A stretch of DNA of 16,419 nt from an uncultured Chromatiaceae bacterium (GCA_946482325.1 CAMLRA010000083.1:1-16419), one strand, 5' to 3'; numbered from the stretch's first letter, positions 1 through 9,543 are shown. Numbers and translations: made by a program. The notes: generated from the letters alone by a model not told the origin.

Positions 1-169
1 AATCTGCCGGGACCGGTGGTGCGTCCATGAGTATCCAGTGCAGCGTGCCACTTTGCACCCGCCAATAACGGCGGAAACTGGCGTCTCCACTCAGTGCAGT
101 GCATTGCATTTGGCTGTCCGCCTGATACTGCTGTAAAAAATTCTGGATTTGTGACAACCTTTCCGCCAC
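1..169 (-). CDS. AmgK-like aminoglycoside phosphotransferase-family sugar kinase, N-terminal part only
   Basis: Partial leftward gene cut by the window's left edge; about 56 N-terminal residues are visible. Reading the minus strand from a GTG at 169-167 gives an open frame containing SGDASFRRYWRV followed by ILMDAPP. These are the nucleotide-loop and beta-strand signatures of the small phosphotransferases related to AmgK, which phosphorylates N-acetylmuramate/N-acetylglucosamine in cell-wall recycling. The GTG is preceded by GGAG at 7 nt, and an in-frame TAG lies upstream with no ATG between, so GTG is the best start. The gene is divergent from lptD; kinase (and often murU) genes beside lptD are known in several proteobacteria. 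The family call is fairly secure from the motif. The exact substrate is inferred, because the catalytic HGD region lies outside the window. Confidence 0.75.
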   Translation of the reverse strand, partial: MAERLSQIQNFLQQYQADSQMQCTALSGDASFRRYWRVQSGTLHWILMDAPPVPAD

Positions 170-198
170 TTGTGCACTCCAAACCGGGCAAAAGCCGC

Positions 199-227
199 AC
201 TATAACGGATTAGCCGAGCGGCGAAAA
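199..227 (-). promoter_or_regulatory. Candidate promoter for the AmgK-like kinase
   Basis: On the minus strand a TATAGT -10 (199-204) lies 17 bp from a weak TTTTCG -35 (222-227). It would start transcription about 20 nt before the kinase GTG. The -10 is good and the -35 is poor, so this is only a candidate. Confidence 0.35.
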
Positions 228-308
228 TTGATTTATCATACAGGCCCTCTTTTTGCATTCTGGTCGGCTGCGACCTGACGGAACAGAGCAACTTTTTTGG
301 AATACCGG

Positions 309-2588
309 ATGAAATACCACGCCTTGTACCTGCTGATGTTCGGACTTCCGGGTCTGGCGCTTGCGGCTGAGCCGGTCAGGCAATGTTATCCCAGTCTGAC
401 GCTGCCGGAGCGGCTGGCCCAGCTCGACAAAAATGACAACAACCTGCGGATTTTCTCCGGCAAAGTCAGCCTGAACGATAATCAGAGCGCGATTTTCAGC
501 GATGGCGTTGAACTGACGCATCGCGACACTCTGTTAAGCGCCCCCAGCGCCACCTTCTCCAAAACCGAACAAAAAATGTTTGCGGATGGCGGTATCAGTT
601 ATTACAGCCCGCAATTAAAGGTCAGCAGCAGCTCATTCAGCGCCCGTATTGACGATAACAACGCCACGATGACGGATGCAGACTACCGCTTTATCAGTCA
701 GGCTGGCCGCGGTTATGCCAAAGAAATGCAGGCCTCCAGCGAGCAAGTCAGGTTAAAAGAAGCCAGTTTCACCACTTGTCCGGATGGTGACAACGGCTGG
801 GCGTTGGAAGCAGAAGACATACAGCTCAATGCCGACGACGGCTGGGGCGAAGCCTGGAATTCCGTCGTTAAAATCAAAGGCGTGCCAGTGCTGTATTTAC
901 CGTACATGACTTTTCCGGTCAGCAATCAACGCAAATCTGGTTTACTCATTCCAAAGTTTGGCAGCTCACAGAAACTCGGTGTTGATTTCCAGCTGCCTTA
1001 TTACCTGAATCTGGCAGAAAACTATGATGCGACTATCACGCCGCGTTATATGAGTGAGCGTGGTACTCAGCTGAAAACTGAATTCCGCTATCTCACCACG
1101 CAGAACAATGGCAAATTGCAACTCGAATTTTTGCCGGACGACCAGGATAAACCAGCCGGTTTTGGCAGCCGGTATCTGAGTCATATTGAGCATCGCTCTG
1201 ATTTTGCTGACAATTGGCGGGCGCAGGTCGATTTCACCGATGTCAGCGATGATGCTTATCTCAGTGAATTAGGCTCGGATTTTAACAATCAAAGCGACAC
1301 TCAACTGAACCGTCAGGCCAGCCTGAGTTATTTCGGCACCGATCTGCACTCGAATATCCGGCTGCAGGGTTTTGAAATTCTTGGTAATTATGCCGACAGT
1401 TATTCGTATGCCGCCCTGCCGCAGTGGGATTTAAGCTCAGCTCGTCCAATGAAATTGCCGGCCGGCCTTGAATTCAGCTGGCACAGTCAGTATTCGCATT
1501 TTGCCAATGACAATGCGCCTATCAAGCAAGCAGACCGTCTGCATCTTGAGCCGACACTACGATTACCCTACATCACGCCCGCTTATGAGCTGCAGTTAGA
1601 AACCGGACTGATGTCGACTTATTACCAACAAAAACGCCGTGATGATCTGGCCATATTGCCGGCAGAACTCCTCCGGATTGAAGAAGATACTGCTCGTCAT
1701 TTACCGAAGGTGCAGCTGAACGGCAAACTGAATTTTGAACGCGACGCCAGCTGGTTTGGTCAATCTTCGTTGCAAACGCTGGAACCGCAAATTCAGTATT
1801 TGTATATCCCCTATCGTGACCAAAGTCAGATTTGGCAATATGACACGGCGCGGTTACAAGACGACTATTTTGGTTTGTTCCGGCAAAACCGCTTTTCTGG
1901 TCTCGATCGGATTAACGATGCCAATCAGCTGACACTCGGCGCCACCACGCGGATTTATGACGAATTTGACACCGAGCGCTTCCGTTTTAGTGTCGGTCAA
2001 ATTGTATTTCTGGCCAATCCAGAACCCAGTCAGCTGGACAACAACCAGACGATTGCGGCGACTGAATCAATTTTTGCCGCTGAGTCGGTACTGCATTTTC
2101 AACAGCGCTGGTTTTTAAACAGTGGCGTACAGTATGATTCCAAGACTAAACGGATGATCAAAAGCAACGTGTCACTGGATTACCGCGCTGATGATAAAAA
2201 TCTGCTGCAGTTGAACCATAGATACAGCCGTTATGTCTCAGGCAACGAGATTGAACAGTTAGGTGCCCTCGGCACAGTGCCGCTGAATTCGCAGTGGCAG
2301 CTGGTCGGCAGTTATTATCGCGATTTGCATAATTCGCGCATGATTGAAGCCAACGTCGGTCTGCAATATGAGTCGTGCTGCTGGGCTGTCCGGCTAATCG
2401 CACGCCGGCAGATTGAAACCAATCTGGATTTACCGATTAACAATATCAACTCTCCGTTCCGGCTCGACAGCGGCATTGCGCTGCAGTTTGTGTTAAAAGG
2501 GTTCGGAGACAGTGCAGGTTTTAACGTGTCGGACATGCTGTCCACTGGGGTTTTTGGTTACCGCCGCCCCTATTTATTAAATAATTAG
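309..2588 (+). CDS. lptD: LPS-assembly protein LptD (outer-membrane LPS translocon)
   Basis: Outer-membrane beta-barrel that, with the lipoprotein LptE, inserts lipopolysaccharide into the outer leaflet. The start is taken as ATG at 309 (759 aa). It has GGA 7 nt upstream and gives a clean signal peptide (about residues 1-19, ending ALA before AEP); an in-frame TTG at 297 would only add four residues. After the signal comes the OstA/LptA-like periplasmic domain (about 45-180, with the segment SDGVELTHRDTLLSAPSA), then the large C-terminal barrel rich in alternating aromatic strands. The four cysteines of LptD's functional disulfides are present: C26, C157 and the adjacent pair C690-C691. First gene of the operon with surA, whose product helps fold LptD. 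Its promoter was not resolved in 170-308. Confidence 0.97.
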   Translation: MKYHALYLLMFGLPGLALAAEPVRQCYPSLTLPERLAQLDKNDNNLRIFSGKVSLNDNQSAIFSDGVELTHRDTLLSAPSATFSKTEQKMFADGGISYYSPQLKVSSSSFSARIDDNNATMTDADYRFISQAGRGYAKEMQASSEQVRLKEASFTTCPDGDNGWALEAEDIQLNADDGWGEAWNSVVKIKGVPVLYLPYMTFPVSNQRKSGLLIPKFGSSQKLGVDFQLPYYLNLAENYDATITPRYMSERGTQLKTEFRYLTTQNNGKLQLEFLPDDQDKPAGFGSRYLSHIEHRSDFADNWRAQVDFTDVSDDAYLSELGSDFNNQSDTQLNRQASLSYFGTDLHSNIRLQGFEILGNYADSYSYAALPQWDLSSARPMKLPAGLEFSWHSQYSHFANDNAPIKQADRLHLEPTLRLPYITPAYELQLETGLMSTYYQQKRRDDLAILPAELLRIEEDTARHLPKVQLNGKLNFERDASWFGQSSLQTLEPQIQYLYIPYRDQSQIWQYDTARLQDDYFGLFRQNRFSGLDRINDANQLTLGATTRIYDEFDTERFRFSVGQIVFLANPEPSQLDNNQTIAATESIFAAESVLHFQQRWFLNSGVQYDSKTKRMIKSNVSLDYRADDKNLLQLNHRYSRYVSGNEIEQLGALGTVPLNSQWQLVGSYYRDLHNSRMIEANVGLQYESCCWAVRLIARRQIETNLDLPINNINSPFRLDSGIALQFVLKGFGDSAGFNVSDMLSTGVFGYRRPYLLNN

Positions 2589-2599
2589 ACTGGAAAATT

Positions 2600-3889
2600 A
2601 TGAAGTTAACACAGCTGATTGCCGCGACTCTGACGACTTGTGTCCTGTTCAACGTCCAGGCAGCCGAAACCAAAGTCGATGCCGTTGCCGCAATCGTCAA
2701 TAATAATGTCGTCCTCGAGTCCGAAGTCCGCGACATGATCGCGCGGGTGAAAAAGAACGCCGCGAAACAAGGTCAGACGCTGCCATCCGATTCCGCGCTG
2801 CAGGTACAGGCGCTGGAACGTCTGATCATGAACAGCCTGCAATTACAGGTCGCCAAACGCATGGGCCTGCAGATCACCGATGCGCAGCTGGACCAGACCA
2901 TTGAAAACATCGCCCGCGAACAAAAAATGAACGTAGAACAATTCCGTGCGCAGGTCGTGCGGGAGGAAGGCAGCTACGAGCAGTTCCGTGAAAGATTACG
3001 CGAAGAGATCACCACAGGTGAAGTGCTGCGTGCCAACGTCCAGCGTCGGATTTATGTCAGTCCGCAAGAGATTGATACGTTGACCAAAATGATGGAACAA
3101 CAAGGTGCCAGCAATGAACAGTACAACATTGGTCATATTTTAATCGCCCTGCCAGGCCAACCGAGCGAAGAGCAGATTAAAGAAGCCGAAAGCAAAGCCA
3201 GCAAAGTGATGGAACTGCTGCGCGGTGGCAGTGATTTCAAAAAAATCGCCATCGCATCATCATCTGCTGAAACTGCATTGGAAGGCGGTGATATGGGCTG
3301 GATGAACATCAACGAAATGCCAACTCTGTTTGCTGATCAGGTGCGCGGCAAAAAGAAAAAGGACCTGATCGGCCCTCTGCGTTCTGGCGCCGGTTTCCAC
3401 ATTCTGACTATTTTTGACATCAAAGGCGCCAACGTCGTTGAATTTGAAGAAATTTCTTCACGCCATGTACTGATTAAGCCGTCGATTATCGTCAGTGAGG
3501 AAAAAGCTAAAAACATGCTGACAAAGTTTGCTGCTGACTTCAAAGCCGGCAAAGCCGATTTCGCTGCGTTTGCCAAAGAACATTCTGAAGACCCGGGTTC
3601 ACGCTTAAAAGGTGGTGAACTGGGCTGGGCTGATCCGAATATTTTTGTGCCTGAATTCCGTGACACCTTAAAAACTTTGCAGAAAAATCAACTCAGCGAG
3701 CCATTCCGCACCGAACACGGTTGGCACATTGTGCAGTTAATGGATCGCCGCACTGTCGATGCGACCGCAGAGAAGAAACGCGAACAAGTCACCCGAATGA
3801 TTTACAACCGTCGCTTCAATGAGGAATCCAGCAACTTCTTGCGGGAAATTCGCGACGAAGCCTTTATTGAAGTTCTGGCGGATAAATAA
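2600..3889 (+). CDS. surA: Periplasmic chaperone / peptidyl-prolyl isomerase SurA
   Basis: Periplasmic chaperone that carries unfolded outer-membrane proteins, including LptD, to the BAM complex. It is 429 aa, essentially the E. coli length (428). A signal peptide covers residues 1-21 (ending VQA before AET). The N-terminal helical chaperone domain follows, including the segment [18 protein letters not shown]. Two parvulin-type (PpiC) domains lie at about 173-276 (from [13 protein letters not shown]) and about 284-385 (from SRHVLIKPS, containing GGELGW), then the C-terminal helix. It begins 11 nt after the lptD stop with a TGGA Shine-Dalgarno at 5 nt, so co-transcription is expected. The stop overlaps pdxA's start by one base. 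Confidence 0.97.
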   Translation: MKLTQLIAATLTTCVLFNVQAAETKVDAVAAIVNNNVVLESEVRDMIARVKKNAAKQGQTLPSDSALQVQALERLIMNSLQLQVAKRMGLQITDAQLDQTIENIAREQKMNVEQFRAQVVREEGSYEQFRERLREEITTGEVLRANVQRRIYVSPQEIDTLTKMMEQQGASNEQYNIGHILIALPGQPSEEQIKEAESKASKVMELLRGGSDFKKIAIASSSAETALEGGDMGWMNINEMPTLFADQVRGKKKKDLIGPLRSGAGFHILTIFDIKGANVVEFEEISSRHVLIKPSIIVSEEKAKNMLTKFAADFKAGKADFAAFAKEHSEDPGSRLKGGELGWADPNIFVPEFRDTLKTLQKNQLSEPFRTEHGWHIVQLMDRRTVDATAEKKREQVTRMIYNRRFNEESSNFLREIRDEAFIEVLADK

Positions 3890-4884
3890 TGACGTTGCGG
3901 ATTGGCGTCACCCCCGGTGAACCGGCAGGCATTGGTCCAGACCTGATTATTCAGCTGGCCCAACAGGACTGGCCGGCTGAACTGGTGGTGTGTGCCTCAG
4001 CTGATTTGTTACAACAACGGGCCCAACTGCTTGGTTTACCGCTGCGACTGCTACCCTATCAGCCCGACCAGCCGCCCAAGCCACAAAAAGCCGGCACGCT
4101 GACGCTGGCGCCCTTTCAGCTCGCAGCACCGGTGATCCCTGGTGTGCTGAACGAAAATAATGGCCGTTATGTGGTGGATACGCTGACTTTCGCCGGTGAA
4201 CAGTCGATGCAAAAGCAGTTTGATGCCATTGTCACAGGCCCGGTGCACAAAGGCATCATCAATAAATCCGGCATCCCTTTTAGCGGACACACCGAATTTT
4301 TTGCGCTGCAATCCAATACACCTTACGTCGTGATGATGCTTGCGACCGCTGGGCTGCGCGTGGCGCTGGTCACTACCCATATCCCGTTGGCCTATGTCGC
4401 AAAAGCCATCACCCGCGAGCGCTTATTGCAAGTCACCCGCATCTTGCATCAGGATTTACAGCAAAAGTTCGCTATTGCACAGCCACGGATTTATGTCTGT
4501 GGCCTCAATCCACATGCCGGTGAAGACGGCCATCTGGGACGAGAAGAAATTGATGTCATCAGGCCGGCCCTTGACGAGCTGCGCGCAGAAGGTATGGACC
4601 TGATAGGTCCGTTACCGGCCGACACCTTATTCCAAAGCAAATATCTCGACAACGCAGACGCTGTCCTGGCGATGTACCATGATCAAGGCTTACCGGTGCT
4701 GAAACACAAAGGTTTTGGCCGTTCTGTCAACATCAGCTTAGGGTTACCGCTGATCAGAACATCGGTTGACCACGGCACTGCATTAGATCTTGCCGGCAAA
4801 GGCCTGGCAGACCCTGGCAGCTTCCAGCACGCGCTGGATCAGGCCATTTTCTTAGCGACTCAATCAAAAGCAAAACATGACTGA
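3889..4884 (+). CDS. pdxA: 4-hydroxythreonine-4-phosphate dehydrogenase PdxA
   Basis: NAD-dependent, metal-dependent oxidation and decarboxylation of 4-phosphohydroxy-L-threonine in the DXP-dependent pathway to pyridoxal phosphate (vitamin B6). It is 331 aa against 329 in E. coli. Family landmarks are in order: [14 protein letters not shown] near the N-terminus; [20 protein letters not shown]; and the metal-binding histidines H164 (TTHIPL), H209 (NPHAGE) and H264 (MYHDQG), followed by the [14 protein letters not shown] segment. The three histidines fall two residues before the E. coli positions 166/211/266. The start overlaps surA's stop (TAATG) and the 3' end overlaps rsmA by 8 bp, suggesting translational coupling. 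Confidence 0.97.
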   Translation: MTLRIGVTPGEPAGIGPDLIIQLAQQDWPAELVVCASADLLQQRAQLLGLPLRLLPYQPDQPPKPQKAGTLTLAPFQLAAPVIPGVLNENNGRYVVDTLTFAGEQSMQKQFDAIVTGPVHKGIINKSGIPFSGHTEFFALQSNTPYVVMMLATAGLRVALVTTHIPLAYVAKAITRERLLQVTRILHQDLQQKFAIAQPRIYVCGLNPHAGEDGHLGREEIDVIRPALDELRAEGMDLIGPLPADTLFQSKYLDNADAVLAMYHDQGLPVLKHKGFGRSVNISLGLPLIRTSVDHGTALDLAGKGLADPGSFQHALDQAIFLATQSKAKHD

Positions 4885-5719
4885 TAATGTACATATGGGG
4901 CATCAGGCCCGGAAACGATTTGGCCAGAACTTTCTGCACGACCCTGCCGTGATCGAAAGAATTGTCAAAGCGATAGCGCCTAAGCCGGGTGAACATCTGG
5001 TAGAAATCGGTCCCGGTCTTGGAGCCTTAACCGAGCCCGTGGCTGAACGTTGTGGTCATCTGACCGTGGTCGAACTGGACCGCGATTTAGCGCAGCGTTT
5101 GCGTGAGCACCCGACCTTAGCCGATAAACTGACGATTTATCAGACCGACGCAATGAAATTTGATTTCAGTCAGCTGATGCCGGCGGATGGCAAGTTAAAA
5201 GTATTTGGCAACCTGCCCTACAATATCTCGACGCCCTTGTTATTTCATTTGTTCGAGTTTGCCGACTGCATCGAGAATATGCACTTTATGCTGCAAAAAG
5301 AAGTGGTTGAGCGGATGACCGCCGGCCACGGCAGCAAAACGTTTGGCCGCTTGAGCGTGATGACCCAGTTCTTTTGTCAGGCCATTCCGGTGGTTGAAGT
5401 GGGTCCTGGCGCCTTCAAACCAGCGCCCAAAGTGGATTCAGCGGTAGTCCGTCTGATCCCAAGGCCTGTAGCAGAACGCGCTGATGTGCCGGTGGCTGTA
5501 CTGAACCGGGTCTGTCTGGAAGCCTTTAATCAGCGTCGTAAAACGCTGCGCAATTGCTTTAGCAACTTTGCGACGGCCAGCGACATTGAAGCCCTAGGCA
5601 TCAACCCGGGCTTGCGGCCGGAACAGCTGCCAGTCAGCGAATTTATCCGGGTTGCGCAGTGGCTGGCTCAGCGGCCAGATGCGCTGGGTGTACCTCTTGC
5701 AGCAGACGGAGACGAATAG
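4877..5719 (+). CDS. rsmA: 16S rRNA dimethyladenosine transferase RsmA (KsgA)
   Basis: Uses S-adenosylmethionine to dimethylate two adjacent adenines (A1518/A1519, E. coli numbering) in the 3'-terminal helix of 16S rRNA during late 30S assembly. It is 280 aa against 273 in E. coli. The start [16 protein letters not shown] matches the family N-terminus. SAM-binding motif I is EIGPGLG (43-49), with the acidic motif II residue E66 in VVELDRD. The catalytic NLPY motif is at 112-115 within [13 protein letters not shown]. The C-terminal [14 protein letters not shown] segment is also typical. ATG at 4877 lies inside the end of pdxA. The stop TAG shares its G with the GTG start of apaG. Confidence 0.97.
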   Translation: MTDNVHMGHQARKRFGQNFLHDPAVIERIVKAIAPKPGEHLVEIGPGLGALTEPVAERCGHLTVVELDRDLAQRLREHPTLADKLTIYQTDAMKFDFSQLMPADGKLKVFGNLPYNISTPLLFHLFEFADCIENMHFMLQKEVVERMTAGHGSKTFGRLSVMTQFFCQAIPVVEVGPGAFKPAPKVDSAVVRLIPRPVAERADVPVAVLNRVCLEAFNQRRKTLRNCFSNFATASDIEALGINPGLRPEQLPVSEFIRVAQWLAQRPDALGVPLAADGDE

Positions 5720-6090
5720 TGATTTACCAGGTTCCGGTTCAGGTGGAAACTTTTTACATTCCGGCGCAGTCCGACGCCGCAGCAGAACGTTTTGTCTTTG
5801 CCTATACCATCACTATCCGCAATGATTCCGCAGGTCCGGTTAAGTTACTGCGCCGTTACTGGTCTATCACTGACGCCAATGGCAAACATACCGAAGTGCG
5901 CGGCGATGGTGTGGTCGGTGAACAACCGGAACTCGAGCCAGGCAGCAGTTATACCTACACCAGTGGCGCAGTTCTTGAAACCCCTGTGGGTACTATGCAG
6001 GGACATTATGAGATGCAAACTAAAGACGGCAGTGTATTTGAAGCGCCAATCCCGCTATTCCGGCTGGCCGTCCCTAATGTGCTGAACTAA
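5719..6090 (+). CDS. apaG: ApaG (CorD) family protein
   Basis: Small fibronectin-III-like fold protein found with apaH in proteobacteria. Its biochemical role is not settled; it is linked to cobalt resistance in Salmonella and to Ap4A metabolism by context. The GTG start at 5719 overlaps the rsmA stop as TAGTG and gives 123 aa (E. coli 125). An upstream ATG at 5659 in the same frame would only add a basic, cysteine-containing tail read from inside rsmA, so it was rejected. Family-typical segments are ERFVFAYTITIRN, LLRRYWSITDANGK, GVVGEQPELEPG, YTSGAVLETPVGTMQGHYEM and the C-terminal FRLAVP. The stop overlaps the apaH ATG by one base. Confidence 0.96.
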   Translation: MIYQVPVQVETFYIPAQSDAAAERFVFAYTITIRNDSAGPVKLLRRYWSITDANGKHTEVRGDGVVGEQPELEPGSSYTYTSGAVLETPVGTMQGHYEMQTKDGSVFEAPIPLFRLAVPNVLN

Positions 6091-6902
6091 TGGCGCGTTA
6101 TGTGATTGGTGATGTGCAGGGTTGTTTTGACCAGTTACAGCAACTTCTTGCACTTATCCATTTTGACCCGCAACAAGACCAACTCTGGTTTTGCGGCGAT
6201 TTAATTGCCCGCGGCCCGAAATCTCTGCAAACCCTGCGTTTTGTCCGGGATCTTGGCCCCGCAGCCATCACTGTACTGGGGAATCACGACTTGAATTTCC
6301 TCGCCAGTCTGCACGGTTATGGTCGGATCACACCAGACGACCAGCTCGAAGAACTGTTACAAGCGCCGGATCTGGCCGAATTAGCAGCCTGGCTGCAACA
6401 GCAACCCCTGCTGCATTTCGATAGCAGGGACAACTTGTTGCTGGTGCATGCCGGTTTGGCTCCGGAGTGGGACATTCCAACGGCGATAGCGGCCTGTCAG
6501 GCCGTTGAAGATTGCCTGCACCTCGATGCACCTTCGCTTTACGCCATCATGTATGGCAATCAGCCAGAACTCTGGTCAGAAGCCAGGAATGAACAGGATA
6601 AACTCCGATTCACCATCAATAGCTGCACCCGGATGCGCTATTGTTTTGCTGACGGCCGCCTCGAATTAAAACAGAAAGGCGAATTATCCGACAATCCGCT
6701 GTTGACCCCTTGGTTTCATTTCTGGTCTGATAGAGAACACCCGACGATCTTTTTTGGTCATTGGGCGGCGTTACAGGGCTACTCACCTGTTTCAGCTATA
6801 CACGCACTGGACACCGGATGTGTCTGGGGGCAAGCTCTGACATGCTATTGTATTGAATCGCAACAGCGTTTTAGTGTTGCCGGCTACGAAAAAAGACTAT
6901 AA
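6090..6902 (+). CDS. apaH: Symmetrical diadenosine tetraphosphatase ApaH
   Basis: Cleaves Ap4A symmetrically into two ADP; in E. coli it also removes Np4 caps from RNA 5' ends. It is 270 aa, a calcineurin-like metallophosphoesterase with GDVQGC (7-12), GDLIARG (36-42), GNHD (64-67) and the HAG histidine H120. FGHWAALQG lies near the C-terminus. The first motif reads DxQ rather than the DxH of most metallophosphatases; from memory this is common in ApaH, so it is not taken as a defect. Last gene of the lptD operon. No hairpin terminator follows directly: a promoter-like TATAAT overlaps its stop, and the chemotaxis gene begins 85 bp on. Confidence 0.96.
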   Translation: MARYVIGDVQGCFDQLQQLLALIHFDPQQDQLWFCGDLIARGPKSLQTLRFVRDLGPAAITVLGNHDLNFLASLHGYGRITPDDQLEELLQAPDLAELAAWLQQQPLLHFDSRDNLLLVHAGLAPEWDIPTAIAACQAVEDCLHLDAPSLYAIMYGNQPELWSEARNEQDKLRFTINSCTRMRYCFADGRLELKQKGELSDNPLLTPWFHFWSDREHPTIFFGHWAALQGYSPVSAIHALDTGCVWGQALTCYCIESQQRFSVAGYEKRL

Positions 6903-6903
6903 T
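6877..6903 (+). promoter_or_regulatory. Candidate promoter for the chemotaxis receptor gene
   Basis: A perfect TATAAT (6898-6903) overlaps the apaH stop codon. TTGCCG (6877-6882) lies 15 bp upstream, a short but possible spacing. I saw no sigma-28 flagellar-type promoter (TAAA-N15-GCCGATAA), which might have been expected for a chemotaxis gene. Confidence 0.4.
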
Positions 6904-6987
6904 ACTTGGGTTTGTTCCATCCCGGTCCCTTGCAATTGTATGGATGCTGTTGAAGGCGATTGTTGACCAACCCGTTGGGAGTTCCAT

Positions 6988-9000
6988 ATGAAGTTAACCG
7001 TTGCATTGCGCATCATCGGCGGCTTTGGTGTGATATCAGTGCTGTTGCTGATCATCGGCCTTACCTCCTACTCCAGCCTGAACAATATCAGTGATTCCAC
7101 CAGCCAGGTAAATACCATCTCCATCCCTGCGCTCGAAAACAGTGCGACACTGAAAAGCGAATTCGTCATCATGAGTAAAATCACGCTACAGGCGTTTTAC
7201 ACCGATGAAGTGAAAAAAATTACTGCGCTTGAAACGGCATTTGCCACAGAAAAAGACGCCTATGATGCTGCAGCGCAAAATCTGCAATCTGTCGTAGGTA
7301 ACGAACCCGTGTTGGCTGCGAGTTTTAAAGACGTTAGCACTCAATATGACGAATTTGTGCCAACCAGCAGCAAGCTGTTTGCTGAACTGAAAAAATCACT
7401 GTCATTACGCGATGCAATCAACAGTAAGCTGGGTGATTTGGAAAGTAATGCAGATGACTCTGCGTCATTAATTTTAGATTTCAGCGATGTACGCGACGTC
7501 AGCCGCCGCTTCCCTAAAGCTGCAGAAGCCGCATCTGTACTGGAAACCAGTCTCAATTCGATGGTGAGTACTGTGGTGGATTTAACCCGTACTAACGCAG
7601 CGAATACCTCAGAAACGCTGAGTAATGAAATTAAGAACCGGATGACCGACATTGTCGCAAAAATGGCGATTATCAAGGCTGAAGCCGGCGGCTCAGTGGA
7701 CATGGTGGCAGATCTCGACGAGAAAATTACTACAATCAACGACCTGTTGGTCAGTGATGATGGCATTCTCACCCTAAAAGCCAACAAACTGGCGGCCGAA
7801 GCTTCTGCTGCCAAATTGTTAGCAACCGCAGAACAACAAACCACAGATGCCAGTACCGCATTAAGTAAATTGCTGACTAAGGCACGTGAAGCGGCCGGTG
7901 AGATTCAAAAAGAGTCCGAATCCAGTGTATCCAGCGCCATCGTGCTCATTTTCGGTGTCATGGCATTCTCGTTTGCTGCAGCAGCAGGCATTGCGCTGTG
8001 GACGCGCAGCAGTATCACCACTCCACTTGGCAAAGTGAACGAAATTCTGGGTGTGGTTGCATCCGGTGACCTGACGAAACAACTGGATGACTCCGCTCAG
8101 GACGAATTCGGTGAATTGGCACGCAACTGCAACCAGGTTATTGGTAATCTGCGCCAACTGATCCAAGGCATTATTTCGCGCTCAACCCAATTAGCAGCAG
8201 CTTCAGAACAGACTTCAGCGATCACAGTGCAATCGACTGCAGCGATTCGTGAACAGAAGTCTCAGGTGACACAGGCAGCCACAGCAACGACCGAAATGAG
8301 CAGCACCTCACAAGGTGTACTGCAAAGCTCAAACGATGCGCTGGCTGAAATCAAACATGCAGACGCCGAAGCTGAACGCGTGAAAGGCATTTCCTCCAAC
8401 AACAAACAAACCATTCTGCAGTTGTCACAAGAAGTTGAACAAGCTTCTAAAGTTATCAACAAGTTACATCAAGACAGCGCCTCCATCGGCAGCATTTTAG
8501 ATGTGATCCGTGGTATCGCAGAACAAACCAACTTACTGGCACTGAACGCAGCCATTGAAGCGGCGCGCGCCGGTGAACAAGGCCGTGGTTTTGCTGTTGT
8601 TGCCGATGAAGTTCGTTCGCTGGCAAGTAAAACCCAAAGCTCTACACAAGAAATCCAGGCGATGATTCAAGTGTTGCAAAGCGGGGCTCATGCTGCAGTT
8701 GAAGCGATGAACAAAGGCAAACGTCAGGCTGAAAATTGTGTGGCGCAAACTGAAGTCGCAGATCAGGCACTTGATTCGATCACGCATGCCGTACATATGG
8801 CGCACGACATGAGCGAACAAATCTCTCATGCCGCGAAAGAACAGAATCAGGTCTCACACGAAATAAGCAAACTGCTGGAATCCATCGTGAATATCGCTGA
8901 AGAGACGGCCTCTGGTGCAGAGCAAACTTCGGATTCAAGTCATGAAGTGGCCCGTCTTGCTGAAGAGCTGCGTCTGTCAGTAGACCAGTTTAAAGTGTAG
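6988..9000 (+). CDS. Methyl-accepting chemotaxis protein with a long helical periplasmic sensor domain
   Basis: Inner-membrane chemoreceptor that would signal through CheW/CheA; 670 aa. ATG at 6988 follows a GGGAG Shine-Dalgarno at 6 nt. The first membrane segment is about residues 8-28. The periplasmic region is about 30-316 and predicted all-helical, without PAS or Cache-like motifs. The second membrane segment is about 317-338 and the HAMP linker about 339-393 ([23 protein letters not shown]). A cytoplasmic coiled coil then carries the conserved hairpin tip at 512-543 (starting [19 protein letters not shown] and running to DEVR). The protein ends DQFKV with no NWETF-type CheR/CheB tether. 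The sensor's size resembles helical-bimodular (HBM) domains, but that and any ligand are inference. It is flanked by a terminator at 9017-9043 and appears to be its own transcription unit. Confidence 0.93.
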   Translation: MKLTVALRIIGGFGVISVLLLIIGLTSYSSLNNISDSTSQVNTISIPALENSATLKSEFVIMSKITLQAFYTDEVKKITALETAFATEKDAYDAAAQNLQSVVGNEPVLAASFKDVSTQYDEFVPTSSKLFAELKKSLSLRDAINSKLGDLESNADDSASLILDFSDVRDVSRRFPKAAEAASVLETSLNSMVSTVVDLTRTNAANTSETLSNEIKNRMTDIVAKMAIIKAEAGGSVDMVADLDEKITTINDLLVSDDGILTLKANKLAAEASAAKLLATAEQQTTDASTALSKLLTKAREAAGEIQKESESSVSSAIVLIFGVMAFSFAAAAGIALWTRSSITTPLGKVNEILGVVASGDLTKQLDDSAQDEFGELARNCNQVIGNLRQLIQGIISRSTQLAAASEQTSAITVQSTAAIREQKSQVTQAATATTEMSSTSQGVLQSSNDALAEIKHADAEAERVKGISSNNKQTILQLSQEVEQASKVINKLHQDSASIGSILDVIRGIAEQTNLLALNAAIEAARAGEQGRGFAVVADEVRSLASKTQSSTQEIQAMIQVLQSGAHAAVEAMNKGKRQAENCVAQTEVADQALDSITHAVHMAHDMSEQISHAAKEQNQVSHEISKLLESIVNIAEETASGAEQTSDSSHEVARLAEELRLSVDQFKV

Positions 9001-9016
9001 TTTACCGGTCGATCGC

Positions 9017-9043
9017 AAAAAGGAGCCGCAAGGCTCCTTTTTT
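9017..9043 (+). terminator. Rho-independent terminator after the chemotaxis receptor gene
   Basis: GGAGCC (9022-9027), loop GCAA, GGCTCC (9032-9037), followed by six T and preceded by five A. The flanking A and T tracts let it work in both directions. It lies 17-43 nt after the receptor stop codon. Confidence 0.88.
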
Positions 9044-9124
9044 GTTGATTGAATGCTGATATCGGTCTTACAACAGAGTAAAAACGTGCTCTTTCAGGAG
9101 AGTCGCAATCTAAACGTCAGCAAC

Positions 9125-9152
9125 AAAAAAGCCGTGCTCTGCACGGCTTTTT
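9125..9152 (-). terminator. Bidirectional terminator after the DUF3718-like gene
   Basis: GCCGTGC (9131-9137), loop TCT, GCACGGC (9141-9147), flanked by six A on the left and five T on the right. On the minus strand it ends the small leftward gene whose stop is at 9166. On the plus strand it could end a transcript entering from 9045 onward. Confidence 0.85.
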
Positions 9153-9165
9153 GGCCTATGGACTG

Positions 9166-9543
9166 TTACTCACCGCCACCGGCTCTGGCTTTCAGCACTG
9201 CTATCAATCCGGACCCGGCATGGTTGGACTCAGCCCAAGCTATGTCACCTGATGCAGTGATTTGCGCTGCAGGCAGCTGTTTGATAATAAACTCACCAGC
9301 ACCCGCTGCATTATTTTTAACAGCAAACCGGATTAATGGCAGACCGTCACATAACACGCCGTCGTAAATATTTCTTAAGCGTAAACGATTATCAGACAAT
9401 AATTTGCGGAAACGGTTTTTATCATCTGCTTTGACATAATCGCACATTGAAGCTGCCAGCTGCTCCTGCGCCTGAGCGGCAGGTGCAACAACCAATAATC
9501 CGGCGACCAACGACAGGCATAACGTGGCGTTTATTAATTTCAT
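9166..9543 (-). CDS. Small exported protein, DUF3718-like
   Basis: A 125-aa protein of unknown function. The start is ATG at 9543: it has AGGGG 6 nt upstream and gives a clean Sec signal peptide (about residues 1-25, ending AAQA before QEQ). Upstream in-frame starts would place charged residues before the signal. The mature part has CDYVKADDKNRFRKLL and LRLRNIYDGVLCDGLPLIRFA, a pattern I recognise from the DUF3718 family of Vibrio, Shewanella and Aeromonas-type bacteria. Cysteines C34 and C65 could form a disulfide in the periplasm. It has its own promoter and terminator, so it is monocistronic. The family call is from memory of the motif; the function is unknown. Confidence 0.8.
   Translation of the reverse strand: MKLINATLCLSLVAGLLVVAPAAQAQEQLAASMCDYVKADDKNRFRKLLSDNRLRLRNIYDGVLCDGLPLIRFAVKNNAAGAGEFIIKQLPAAQITASGDIAWAESNHAGSGLIAVLKARAGGGE

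Noticed and set aside
5659..5718. Longer N-terminus for ApaG from ATG 5659
   Set aside because: The added 20 residues come from an alternative frame of rsmA, and ApaG homology starts at the GTG at 5719.
6108..6125. ApaH metal motif GDVQGC with Gln in place of His
   Set aside because: From memory, this Gln is common in ApaH proteins of many proteobacteria, so it is not evidence of inactivity.
6981..6990. Flagellar sigma-28 promoter for the chemoreceptor
   Set aside because: No TAAA-N15-GCCGATAA-like sequence was found in the 85 bp upstream of the start.
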